Shown here: positions 56,908 to 64,000 of the stretch, one piece after another
How positions within the stretch are numbered: the stretch's first letter is position 1
Layout of the letters: the number at the start of each line of letters is the position of its first letter
Assembly (NCBI RefSeq): GCF_039542055.1
Contig: NZ_BAABHK010000003.1
Span: 310,001 to 374,000, forward strand
Direction: 5' to 3'
Source of the DNA: Actinoallomurus vinaceus
GTDB lineage: Bacteria > Actinomycetota > Actinomycetes > Streptosporangiales > Streptosporangiaceae
DNA: 64,000 nucleotides
Made by a program: the position numbers and the translations under genes
Notes under the pieces: model-generated
The model's database searches: none
What the model was told of the DNA's origin: nothing
Seen by the model: the letters and a program-made list of their open reading frames with translations, nothing else

Positions 56908-58884
56908 TCAGCGGCGTTCGAAGCGGATGGCCTGCCCGCCCGACGGCGCGAGGTCGAGCCGCAGCGTGTCGCCGGCTCGGACGGTGCGTTCCGACAGCAC
57001 CACCGGTGTGCCGTGGGGAGCGCTCGCGGCCGCGCCGTCGGCGTACACGTGCGCCTGCCACTCGCCGTGTTCCAGGAAGTCGGTGCCGACCTCGATGGTG
57101 CGGGCCTGTTCGTTCGTCATCGCACCGAGGAACCAGGTGTCACCGTTCCGGCGGGCGATGGCGACGTGCTCTCCGATGTCGCCGCTGAGGGTCCGGCTCT
57201 CCTGCCAGGTGGTGGGGATCGCGTCGAACCACGACAGCTCCGGGTACCCGGTGGCGAACTGGCCCGGCTTGGCGTACCAGTAGATCCATTCCAGCGCGCT
57301 GTAGTAGACGGCGGCCATGGCGAGCTGGTGGGCTCCGGTGGTCTGGTCCCGGGACTGGGCGTAACAGATCGTGTAGTCCATCGGGCCGGCCACGTTCCGG
57401 GTGAACGGCAGTGTCACGTTGTGGGTGGCGGTCGGGAAGTGCTCGTTGCCGCGGACGCCTTCCATCGTGATGTAGTTGGGCAGCGTGCGCTCCAGCCCCG
57501 CCGGCCGCAGGTCGTCGTGGGTGTTGACCAGCAGCCGGTGCTCGCCGAACGTCCGGATCGAATTGAAGATCCAGTCGTTCTGCTCCTGCGTGCCCTCCCG
57601 GAGGAACCCGAACTTCACACCGGCCACGCCCCACTGCTGGTAGAGCGGCGCGATCTGGTCGAGCTGGCGCTCGGCGGCGATGCGGTTGACGTAGAGGATC
57701 ACGCCGATGCCCTGGCCACGGCCGTACGCGATGATCTGCTGGAGGTCGAGGGCCGGGATCGGCTGCGTCGCGTCCGAGCTGGGGTTGCTCTCCGGGCCGT
57801 ACCAGCCGGCGTCGAACTCGACGTACTGCAGTCCGCGTTTCGCGGCGAAGTCCACGGCCGCCAGCCCTTCGGCCGTCGTCAGGTTGGAGCGGAACGCCTT
57901 GCCGGGTTTGATCCAGGACGTGTCGGTCAGCAGGCTGGGCCGCGCCAGAGTGGTCACCAGGTCACCGCGGTCGACCAGGTCGGCGGCGCTGCCGCCCACG
58001 ATGAGGGTGCGCCAGGGCGAGGCGAACGGCGTGGCGACCGAGAACGTCGACTGGATCGGCCCGCCGCCGCGCTGCGCGGAGGTGGCCAGGTACGACACCA
58101 CGGCGCCGGCGTCGTCCGGCACCGAGGCGAGCAGCAGGCGTGGGTAGTGCTCGCGCGCCGACTCGGCGATGCACGCGGCGCCGCCGTCGGCCAGCCGCAC
58201 CGTGACAGGGATGTCGGCGAGGGGGCCGTTGTCGCCGGCTCCGTTGCTCGAGACCGGTATCGCGCCCGGGGACACCGCGCTGTAGTCCGACTCGTCGCGG
58301 CTCGCCCACAGCGCGGCTCCGGCGGGAAAGCGGAACCGGGTCTGTTCGCCGGCGATGGTGACGGTGCCTCCGGGAGCGTCCCGCAGGAGATAGCGCAGCG
58401 CGACGCCGTCGTCATAGGCGCGCAGGATGACGCTGAACGCCGTGTTCGTCGCCGGATCGACCAGGTCGACCCGGAGTTCGGCAGATTCCTCGGTGAGCCG
58501 GTCCCGCCGCCCGTACGCCGGCGTCCAGTCCCCGTGGATCCGGTGACGGCGGAACCCGGTGAGCCTCGCGCCGGGCCCGAGCACGGCGCCCGAATCCAGC
58601 CGCAGCCCGAGCGCCGACGGCAGCAGTACGGGCCGGTCGCGCAGGCTCACCGCCCAGGTCAGGCCGGCGGGTCCCCATCCGAGCCGGGCGTGCAGCCGCC
58701 CGCGCGGTGAGATCACGGCCCAGGTCCTCTCGGGGGCGCGGGAGTCCGCCTCTTCGGCCGTCGCCGTCCTCGCCGTCGCGACTCCGGCGACTCCGGCTCC
58801 CGTGGCGATCGCACCGGCCAGCAGCGCGCGTCTCGTGATCCCGGCACCGGGCATGGTCGAGCCCGTATCTGAGTCCGCCCTCAT
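56908..58884 (-). CDS. Tat-secreted GH97 glycosidase
   Basis: A 658-aa protein, the usual GH97 length. ATG 58884 has AGGGAG 8 nt upstream; an internal ATG at 58854 lacks a site. The Tat signal is ITRRALLAG. An N-terminal super-beta-sandwich (about 50-300) is followed by a TIM barrel (LQYVEFDAGWYGPES, GIGVILYVNRIA, WGVAGVKFGFLREG, YITMEGVRGNEHF) and a C-terminal beta domain. GH97 contains alpha-glucosidases, alpha-galactosidases and beta-L-arabinopyranosidases. The position of the retaining nucleophile Asp in strand 4 appears to be Gly here (VKFGF, about 425), pointing to the inverting subgroup, while the MEGVRGNE Glu is kept. Next to a galactanase, arabinopyranose or galactose removal is plausible. 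Confidence 0.86.
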   Translation of the reverse strand: MRADSDTGSTMPGAGITRRALLAGAIATGAGVAGVATARTATAEEADSRAPERTWAVISPRGRLHARLGWGPAGLTWAVSLRDRPVLLPSALGLRLDSGAVLGPGARLTGFRRHRIHGDWTPAYGRRDRLTEESAELRVDLVDPATNTAFSVILRAYDDGVALRYLLRDAPGGTVTIAGEQTRFRFPAGAALWASRDESDYSAVSPGAIPVSSNGAGDNGPLADIPVTVRLADGGAACIAESAREHYPRLLLASVPDDAGAVVSYLATSAQRGGGPIQSTFSVATPFASPWRTLIVGGSAADLVDRGDLVTTLARPSLLTDTSWIKPGKAFRSNLTTAEGLAAVDFAAKRGLQYVEFDAGWYGPESNPSSDATQPIPALDLQQIIAYGRGQGIGVILYVNRIAAERQLDQIAPLYQQWGVAGVKFGFLREGTQEQNDWIFNSIRTFGEHRLLVNTHDDLRPAGLERTLPNYITMEGVRGNEHFPTATHNVTLPFTRNVAGPMDYTICYAQSRDQTTGAHQLAMAAVYYSALEWIYWYAKPGQFATGYPELSWFDAIPTTWQESRTLSGDIGEHVAIARRNGDTWFLGAMTNEQARTIEVGTDFLEHGEWQAHVYADGAAASAPHGTPVVLSERTVRAGDTLRLDLAPSGGQAIRFERR

Positions 58885-59028
58885 GACGCCAACTCCCTGG
58901 TCACGCCTGCCGCTCCCGGAGGCACCCGGTTCAGATGGCGATAATTAAGGCCCGAATACACTCAAACTGTCAATAAGGCAGACATCCGAACATAATTCAC
59001 ACATTTTCCAACACGGCTTTCGTCCGGG
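58885..59028 (-). promoter_or_regulatory. AT-rich promoter region of the GH97/GH43_24 operon
   Basis: 144 bp, strongly AT-rich from 58935 to 59015. On the minus strand there is a perfect TTGACA -35 (complement of 58969-58974); the best -10 candidate TAATTA (58943-58948) is 20 nt away, longer than ideal. Confidence 0.45.
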
Positions 59029-59379
59029 TCAGGCCCCCTCGCGCGGCTTCACCACGGTGAGGAGGATCGCCGAGTCCTCGAGCGCCTCGAGACTGTGCCG
59101 GCCGTCGGGCACGGCGATCAGGTCCCCGGTCCGCCCCTCCCAGGAGTCGCCGTCGGCGAGGAGCCGGACGCGCCCGCGCAGGACGTGCACGGTCCCCTCC
59201 CCCGGGCTGACGTGCTCGTCCATCGTCGAACCGGCCTTGAGCGCGACGACGGTCTGCCTCAGCGCGCGCTCATGGCCTCCGTACACGGTCGTGGCGCTCC
59301 GGCCGGCCGACCCTGCGACGGCACGTTCGAGCTGCTCTCGGCTCACCGCGTCCAATGAGAGTTTCCGCATGTCCTCCAT
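59029..59379 (-). CDS. Small cupin-domain protein
   Basis: A 116-aa single cupin. The beta-barrel motifs are VVALKAGSTMDEHVSPGEGTVHVL (His/Glu ligands in the first motif) and a reduced second motif (GDLIAVPDGRHSLEALED). Such proteins bind a metal and serve as small enzymes or sensors; no specific role can be assigned. Start uncertain: ATG 59379 or ATG 59370, the latter with GGAGG only 2 nt away. It is separated by 23 bp from the TetR gene upstream and may be the end of the acyl-CoA dehydrogenase-TetR operon. Confidence 0.82.
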   Translation of the reverse strand: MEDMRKLSLDAVSREQLERAVAGSAGRSATTVYGGHERALRQTVVALKAGSTMDEHVSPGEGTVHVLRGRVRLLADGDSWEGRTGDLIAVPDGRHSLEALEDSAILLTVVKPREGA

Positions 59380-59402
59380 CTACCGCAGCGGCGGCGAAAG
59401 AT

Positions 59403-60014
59403 TCATCGGCCCTCGAACACGCCACTCCCGGTCCGCAGCCCGTCGAGGAACAGGCCGATGTAGTAGTCGCCCACCGTGGTCGCGTCGAGCGGCCCGTCGG
59501 GGTGCCACCACGTGCTGATCTGGTGGACCGCGCCGAAGAAGAAATTGACGGCCAGGTCCGCCGGGACCCCGGCCTGGAAGGTCCCCTCCCGCTGGCCCTC
59601 CTCGACCAGCGCGCGGAAACACTCGTGGTAGCGGCGCCGCTCGGCGCGTACCGCCTTCTGCTTCTCGGCCGGCAGCAGGTGCATCGAGCGGAAGAAGACG
59701 GTCACCTCGTCCAGGTGGGCGAGGCTCGTCTCGATCACGTCGACGGCGGCGGCGCGCAGCCGCTCCTCGGCCGGACCCTGACCGCTCGCGAACCGCCGCA
59801 ACCGCTCCGTCTGCAGCGCCAGCAGCCGGTGGTAGATCTCGTACAGGAGATCGTCCTTGGCGGCGAAGTAGTGGTACATCGCCCCCTTGGTCACGCCGGC
59901 GGCCGCGACGATCTCCTGCACGGAGGTGCCTTCGTAGCCGCTCTCGGCGAACAGCCGGGTGGCCACCGCCAGCAGCCGCTCCGGCAGCGGGCGGTCGTCC
60001 CCGGAGGCCATCAT
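59403..60014 (-). CDS. TetR-family regulator, probably of the acyl-CoA dehydrogenase operon
   Basis: A 203-aa protein starting at the ATG that overlaps the upstream stop (ATGA); the adjacent ATG at 60011 is equally possible. The helix-turn-helix is ERLLAVATRLFAESGYEGTS, VQEIVAAAGVTKGAMYHYFA. The C-terminal ligand domain (ADLAVNFFFGAVHQISTWWHPDG) matches the TetR_C group of fatty-acid/AcrR-type regulators. It is likely to bind the 20-bp palindrome upstream of the operon and so control itself and the dehydrogenase, with an acyl-CoA as probable ligand. Confidence 0.92.
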   Translation of the reverse strand: MMASGDDRPLPERLLAVATRLFAESGYEGTSVQEIVAAAGVTKGAMYHYFAAKDDLLYEIYHRLLALQTERLRRFASGQGPAEERLRAAAVDVIETSLAHLDEVTVFFRSMHLLPAEKQKAVRAERRRYHECFRALVEEGQREGTFQAGVPADLAVNFFFGAVHQISTWWHPDGPLDATTVGDYYIGLFLDGLRTGSGVFEGR

Positions 60015-61228
60015 CTCCCCCGGTAGGGGGCCAGCTCGCGGCGGGCGATCGACCGCTTGTGCACTTCGTCGGGCCCGTCCGCCAGGTGCAGGGTGCGCAC
60101 GCCGGCCCACAGGTCCGCGAGCGGGTAGTCCTGTGAGACGCCGGCCCCGCCGTGCGCCTGGATCGCCCGGTCGATCACCCAGCTCGCCATCTCCGGCACC
60201 GCCGCCTTGATCGCCGAGATCTCCACGCGGGCGCCCTTGTTGCCGACGGTGTCCATCAGCCAGGCGGTCTTGAGGACCAGCAGGCGCGCCTGCTCGATCC
60301 GGATGCGCGCCTCGGCGATCCAGTCCTGCACGACGCCCTGGTCGGCGATCGGGCCGCCGAAGGCGGCCCGGGACACGACCCGCTCGCACATGAGCTCGAG
60401 CGCCCGCTCGGCCATGCCGATGGCGCGCATGCAGTGGTGGATCCGCCCGGGGCCCAGGCGCTCCTGCGCGATGCGGAATCCCTCGCCCTCGCCGAGCAGG
60501 ACGCCGGCCGCGGGGACGCGGACGTCCTCGAAGTCGATCTCGGCGTGGCCGCCGTGGGTGCCGTCGTCGTACCCGAAGACGGTCAGGCCGCGCTTGACCG
60601 TGACGCCGGGTGTGTCCTTCGGCACGAGCACCATGCTCTGCCGGCGGTACGGCGGGGCGTCCGGGTCGGTCACGCCCATCACGATGAGGATCTCGCAGGC
60701 CGGGCTCATGGCGCCCGACGACCACCACTTGCGGCCGTTCAGGACGTACGTGTCGCCCTCCCGCTCGATGCGCAGGGAGATGTTGGTCGCGTCGGAGGAC
60801 GCGACGGCCGGCTCGGTCATGCAGAACGCCGAGCGGATCGCGCCGTCCAGCAGCGGCTCCAGCCACCGCTCCTTCTGCTCCGGGGTGCCGAACAGGGAGA
60901 GGATCTCCATGTTCCCGGTGTCGGGCGCCGCGCAGTTCAGGGCGATCGGCGCGATGTGCGGGGACCGGCCGGTGATCTCGGCGAGCGGGGCGTACTGCAG
61001 ATTGGTCAGCCCGGCGCCGTACTCCTTGTGCGGCAGGAAGAGGTTCCACAGGCCGCGTTCGCGCGCCTCGGCCTTGAGCCCCTCGATGACCGGCGGCGTG
61101 GACCAGGTGCCGGCGAGCTCGGCGGCCTGCGCGGCGAAGACGGGCTCGGCGGGACGGACGTGGGAGTCCATGAATTCGAGAAGCCGGTCGCGGTACTCGA
61201 TGGTCGTCTGGTCGAACGCGAAGTCCAT
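60011..61228 (-). CDS. Acyl-CoA dehydrogenase
   Basis: A 405-aa FAD enzyme of the ACAD10/11-like group. FCMTEPAVASSDATN and WWSSGAMSP are the flavin/substrate loop motifs; GRIHHCMRAIGMAERALELM and RAFGGPI-type (RAAFGGPIADQGVV) segments are conserved, as are IQAHGGAGVSQDYPLADLWAGVRTLHLADGPDEVH. It introduces the first double bond in acyl-CoA oxidation. The chain-length preference is unknown. First gene of a short operon with the TetR regulator, preceded by a perfect palindromic operator. Confidence 0.93.
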   Translation of the reverse strand: MDFAFDQTTIEYRDRLLEFMDSHVRPAEPVFAAQAAELAGTWSTPPVIEGLKAEARERGLWNLFLPHKEYGAGLTNLQYAPLAEITGRSPHIAPIALNCAAPDTGNMEILSLFGTPEQKERWLEPLLDGAIRSAFCMTEPAVASSDATNISLRIEREGDTYVLNGRKWWSSGAMSPACEILIVMGVTDPDAPPYRRQSMVLVPKDTPGVTVKRGLTVFGYDDGTHGGHAEIDFEDVRVPAAGVLLGEGEGFRIAQERLGPGRIHHCMRAIGMAERALELMCERVVSRAAFGGPIADQGVVQDWIAEARIRIEQARLLVLKTAWLMDTVGNKGARVEISAIKAAVPEMASWVIDRAIQAHGGAGVSQDYPLADLWAGVRTLHLADGPDEVHKRSIARRELAPYRGR

Positions 61229-61280
61229 CGCCGTCCCTTCGCCAAGGCGGCCGGTACGGCCGCGGATGCCCGATCGTCAG

Positions 61281-61300
61281 CATACCGACCGGTCGGTATG
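61281..61300. promoter_or_regulatory. Perfect 20-bp TetR operator
   Basis: CATACCGACCGGTCGGTATG is fully palindromic and lies 53 bp upstream of the acyl-CoA dehydrogenase start, in the promoter position of the operon that ends with a TetR gene. Confidence 0.85.
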
Positions 61301-61385
61301 ACGACCGTAAGCAGAGCGCGCGGGGGACGTCAACGCCCGCCGGGAAAGAGGCCGGGCCCCCGCGATGACGGAGGCCCGGTGCCGG

Positions 61386-61889
61386 TCACTGGTGGAGGTC
61401 GTGCCCGGTCTCCTCGTCGCCGCGGTCCACGTCGAGCCCGACGATCGAGGCGCACCGGCAGCAGACCCATTCGGCGACGACCGACTCGGAGTCCATGTCG
61501 CGCGTACGGTAGGGCTTGGCGATCTTTCTGCGGCGCATTCCGTGACCACACGTCGAATGCACCAAAAGCCCACAATTCGGGCAAGGCCAGACATCATCGC
61601 CTGGGCGTTCGCAACCAGGACAAACTGGGCCGTCTTGATCGACATGAACGGCGATCGACGCGAGTTCGGTGCGCCAGTCTCGCTCGAGATCAAGATATTC
61701 GTCGGCCGGCCAAGAATGATCGGCCAGCCAGGCGAGGTATTCCTCGTCGCCCGGGGGCAGGACGGCGGTCATCGACTCGGGGTACCCGTCTTCCGGCTCA
61801 GGGGCGGGCGCCGCGGACCGGCGGCGGCCCCGGACGGCGAGTACCAGGGACACGAGGGCTAGCAGGGTGATCCATAGGAAGATGTTCAC
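61386..61889 (-). CDS. Membrane-anchored protein with PHD-finger-like zinc domain (unknown function)
   Basis: A 167-aa protein from GTG 61889 with a weak ribosome site. Residues 2-20 are one transmembrane helix (NIFLWITLLALVSLVLAV) followed by RGRRR, so the bulk is probably cytoplasmic. A linker (21-85) rich in acidic and Trp residues precedes a zinc-binding region: C90-x2-C93-x9-C103-x2-C106-x4-H111-x2-C114-x28-C143-x2-C146, with Trp141 two residues before the last Cys pair. This is the C4HC3 order and spacing of PHD fingers, rare in bacteria. It could instead be two zinc ribbons. No family was recognised and the neighbours give no functional hint. Confidence 0.72.
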   Translation of the reverse strand: MNIFLWITLLALVSLVLAVRGRRRSAAPAPEPEDGYPESMTAVLPPGDEEYLAWLADHSWPADEYLDLERDWRTELASIAVHVDQDGPVCPGCERPGDDVWPCPNCGLLVHSTCGHGMRRRKIAKPYRTRDMDSESVVAEWVCCRCASIVGLDVDRGDEETGHDLHQ

Positions 61890-62165
61890 ATTCCCACATC
61901 CGCGGAGGCACTCATGGCAGCGATCACGCGGCAGGGCGGCAATGCGAGGGGAAGCACTGCGGTACCCAAGGGTGGCGTCCTTTCATGAGTCGCTGTCGGG
62001 GGGCGCAAGCGATCATGCATGCGGGCCATAAAACGGTAGAACAGTACCGAATCCTGCTCGGCCATGGAAATCGATCAAACAATTTTTGATCGTTACCGAG
62101 ACGATGTTCAAATAATGAATCTTCCGTCTCGTTCCCCGGTCGACGCGGTGCGGGTCGGCGCGCCG
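61890..62165 (-). terminator. Intergenic region with two inverted repeats downstream of the conservon
   Basis: 276 bp without a gene. CGATCAAA-CAATT-TTTGATCG (62072-62092) is a perfect 8-bp stem, and CGAGACG/CGTCTCG (62097-62103, 62125-62131) form a second stem with a long loop. They follow the GTPase stop on the minus strand and probably form the conservon terminator. The left part would contain the promoter of the zinc-finger gene. Confidence 0.5.
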
Positions 62166-62768
62166 TCACCTCGCCGGGGCTCGCCGACCGGCGAGCCGCA
62201 GCGCGTGCTCGACGATCGAGACCAGGACCAGCTTGGCCGACTCGCGGCGCCGTACGTCGCACAGGATGATCGGCACGTCGGGGTCGACGTCGAGGGCCGT
62301 ACGGACCCGGTGCACGTCGTACCGCGGAGCGCTGTCGAAGCAGTTGACGGCCACGACGAACGGCAGCCCGCGCTGCTCGAAGTAGTCGATCGCCGCGAAG
62401 CTGTCGGCGAGCCGCCGGGTGTCGGCGAGGACCACCGCGCCGGCCGCGCCCTTGGCGAGCTCGTCCCACATGAACCAGAAGCGCTGCTGACCGGGGGTGC
62501 CGAACAGGTACAGCGCCACGTTGCTCCGGAACGTGATGCGCCCGAAGTCCATGGCGACCGTCGTGGTCTCCTTGCCCTCGACCCCGACGATGTCGTCGAC
62601 GCCGACCCCCGCGCTCGTGAGGGGGGCTTCGGTGCGCAGCGGCCGGATCTCGCTGACCGTGCCGACCAGTGTGGTCTTGCCCGCTCCGAACCCTCCGGCG
62701 ATGAGGAGCTTGATGGCCACCTGCGACTCCGGCTCGGCGACGGCCGGATCAAAGTGTGTATAGCTCAT
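62166..62768 (-). CDS. Conservon GTPase (CvnD-type, ATP/GTP-binding)
   Basis: A 200-aa small GTPase-like protein. P-loop GGFGAGKTTLVGTVSEI, switch region TTTVAMDFGRITF and the G3-like GTPGQQRFWFMWDELAKGA, plus VAVNCFD as the base-recognition segment; all are typical of the Streptomyces conservon GTPases, which resemble eukaryotic Arf/MglA proteins. It overlaps the DUF742 gene by 20 bp. Conservons couple a sensor kinase-like membrane protein to a roadblock protein and this GTPase, in a scheme compared to G-protein signalling. Confidence 0.95.
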   Translation of the reverse strand: MSYTHFDPAVAEPESQVAIKLLIAGGFGAGKTTLVGTVSEIRPLRTEAPLTSAGVGVDDIVGVEGKETTTVAMDFGRITFRSNVALYLFGTPGQQRFWFMWDELAKGAAGAVVLADTRRLADSFAAIDYFEQRGLPFVVAVNCFDSAPRYDVHRVRTALDVDPDVPIILCDVRRRESAKLVLVSIVEHALRLAGRRAPAR

Positions 62769-63123
62769 TGAGCACTATCCTGAGTATCCGTTCGTCGTGC
62801 GCGTACACATGCGTCTGCGGAGGCCGCACGCTGATCAGGCCCCAGTAGTGAAGATCTCCCAGCAGAACGCGGATGACGCCGAGGGGCAGTCCGAGTTCGG
62901 AGGCCAGATCGGCGACCGTCACCGGCCGCCGGCACAGGCCGAGCAGCCGCAGGTGCTCCGGATCCAGCCACCGCCGGTCCTCCCACGCCGGCGCCCTGCC
63001 GACGATGACCGCCAGCAGGTCCAGCGTCTCCCCATACTCCCGGGTCCGTCCCCGGCTCACCGCGTAGGGACGGACGATCGGGCCCGCCGCGTCGTCGAAC
63101 CACCGCCGCTTGGGCGCGGTCAA
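62749..63123 (-). CDS. Conservon DUF742 protein (CvnC-type)
   Basis: A 124-aa protein with a TTG start at 63123, 6 bp after the roadblock stop. IVRPYAVSRGRTR, a winged-helix-like core (VTVADLASELGLPLGVIRVLLGDL) and the ending RILRIVLNEL are standard DUF742 features. The role is unproven; the fold suggests DNA or protein binding. Third gene of the conservon, overlapping the GTPase gene. Confidence 0.94.
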   Translation of the reverse strand: MTAPKRRWFDDAAGPIVRPYAVSRGRTREYGETLDLLAVIVGRAPAWEDRRWLDPEHLRLLGLCRRPVTVADLASELGLPLGVIRVLLGDLHYWGLISVRPPQTHVYAHDERILRIVLNELYTL

Positions 63124-63129
63124 CGGGGA

Positions 63130-63555
63130 TCACGCTCCACCCGGTATTCCGTCCGGTCTGCCGGCCGCCGACCGCGCGGAGGTGGCCAGGTGACGCCGGA
63201 CCCGCTTGACCAGCCGCGCCATCTCGTACGCGATCAGCCCGATGTTCGCGTCGCCCTCGCTGACGACGGCCAGGCACGTGCCGTCGCCCGCCGCGACCAC
63301 GAACAGGAACGCCTTCTCCAGTTCGATGACCGTCTGGCGGATGTTCCCGCCCTCGACGCGCTCGCTGACCGTGCGCGCCAGCCCGTGGAACCCGGCCGCC
63401 AGCGCGGCGAACCGCTCGGCCTCCGCGGCGTCCAGTCCCTGGGACATGCCCATGGGCAGCCCGTCACCGGTGAGGATCATCGCCTGCCGCACACGCGCGA
63501 CGCGTCCCACCAGGTCGTCGAGCAGCCAGTTCAGCTCACCCGTGGTATCGAGCAT
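63130..63555 (-). CDS. Conservon roadblock/LC7 protein (CvnB-type)
   Basis: A 141-aa roadblock/LC7-domain protein: LNWLLDDLVGRVARVRQAMI, LTGDGLPMGMSQGL and FLFVVAAGDGTCLAVVSEGD are typical. GGGAGAGG precedes the ATG. In conservons this protein is proposed to regulate the GTPase (GAP- or scaffold-like) and bind the kinase-like CvnA. Confidence 0.95.
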   Translation of the reverse strand: MLDTTGELNWLLDDLVGRVARVRQAMILTGDGLPMGMSQGLDAAEAERFAALAAGFHGLARTVSERVEGGNIRQTVIELEKAFLFVVAAGDGTCLAVVSEGDANIGLIAYEMARLVKRVRRHLATSARSAAGRPDGIPGGA

Positions 63556-63576
63556 TCGCCTCTCCCGCTTCGCCGG

Positions 63577-64000
63577 TCAATCGTCCAGGTCCGGAGCCTG
63601 GCGGCCGCGCTGCCACCCCTCCTGCAGCGATGACATCAGCGACCGGGTCTCCTCCGGCGGACGGGTCGTGGCGGCGTCGCGGGCGGGCGGCTCCGACCAG
63701 GTCGACTCGTCGCGTAGCTGGGGTGCCATGTTGGCCTGGCGGACGCGCCTCGGCAGCTCGGGCGCGTCGTCGTCGGTCCAGCCCTCGTACGGCGTCTGGA
63801 TGTCCTCATCCGCCCAGTCGGACGCGGCCCAGTCCGGGCGCTCCCAGGCGCCCCCGTCGGACCACACGGGGCCGTCCGCCCAGTGGTCGACCGCGGCGGC
63901 GAGCTCACGAGGCGCGGTCAGCGAGGGCAGCGGCGGCTCGGCGGGCGCCTCGACCTGCACGACGGAATGCCAGGCCGCCTCGACGGGCGACTCGTCGGCC
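63577..64000 (-). CDS. Conservon sensor histidine kinase-like protein, C-terminal tail (runs off right edge)
   Basis: Only about 140 C-terminal residues lie in the window. The tail is acidic and Trp/Pro-rich and contains LPRRVRQANMAPQLRD, the conserved motif near the end of actinomycete nitrate/sulfonate-sensing-type histidine kinases of conservons, and then ETRSLMSSLQEGWQRGR. The catalytic and membrane domains are beyond the edge. It is the first gene of the conservon, 21 bp upstream of the roadblock gene. Confidence 0.85.
   Translation of the reverse strand, partial: ADESPVEAAWHSVVQVEAPAEPPLPSLTAPRELAAAVDHWADGPVWSDGGAWERPDWAASDWADEDIQTPYEGWTDDDAPELPRRVRQANMAPQLRDESTWSEPPARDAATTRPPEETRSLMSSLQEGWQRGRQAPDLDD

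Noticed and set aside
61924..62469. 181-residue minus-strand frame downstream of the conservon
   Set aside because: It overlaps the conservon GTPase gene in another frame and continues into the AT-richer terminator region; composition is Arg-rich shadow coding.
1..64000. tRNA, rRNA, riboswitch or CRISPR elements
   Set aside because: None could be recognised by reading; short structured RNAs may be missed without covariance-model searches.

Overview
The window is very GC-rich, with dense genes, GTG/TTG starts, DUF397/XRE pairs, a roadblock conservon and many secreted (Sec and Tat) glycoside hydrolases. This points to a filamentous soil actinomycete; the Streptosporangiales/Thermomonosporaceae are a reasonable guess, but genus cannot be fixed from the sequence. 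No tRNA, rRNA, CRISPR array, transposase or plasmid function was seen.

Positions 1-40445 form one functional island for L-rhamnose-containing plant glycans. From a divergent control region at 34779-35112, a long minus-strand run encodes an L-rhamnose ABC importer (ATPase, two permeases, lipoprotein), mutarotase, rhamnose isomerase, a BNR-type propeller protein (possible rhamnosyl-glucuronate lyase) and the bifunctional rhamnulose-1-phosphate aldolase/lactaldehyde dehydrogenase. It continues through secreted hydrolases: GH78 and GH78-like enzymes, GH43, GH3, GH106 and GH127, plus an AraA/FucI-fold isomerase. On the plus strand are a LacI-family regulator, LutABC (lactate to pyruvate) and rhamnulokinase. 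Together they take polymer to rhamnose, rhamnulose-1-phosphate, dihydroxyacetone phosphate plus lactaldehyde, lactate and pyruvate. A second small island (54955-58884) adds a GH43_24-like exo-galactanase and a GH97 enzyme. Arabinogalactan-protein or gum side chains are therefore a plausible substrate, by inference.

Positions 40446-54942 are accessory: a secreted trypsin-like protease, several divergent regulator/enzyme pairs (HxlR/NmrA-type, GlxA-type/dienelactone hydrolase, HxlR/Rid, TetR/quinone oxidoreductase), a P450, and an ECF sigma factor with a DGPF (YCII) protein. The sigma-factor module sits between two perfect 97-bp direct repeats derived from the P450 3' end. Nearby are gene fragments and a tandemly duplicated XRE-tail/DUF397 unit.

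Positions 59029-64000 carry a cupin, an acyl-CoA dehydrogenase with its TetR regulator and a perfect 20-bp operator palindrome, a membrane-anchored protein with a PHD-finger-like zinc signature, and a conservon (GTPase, DUF742, roadblock, and the C-terminus of the sensor kinase) running off the right edge.

The most notable features are the complete rhamnoglycan-to-pyruvate locus, the 42-bp x4 repeat inside lutC, the repeat-flanked sigma-factor module, and the PHD-like bacterial membrane protein.
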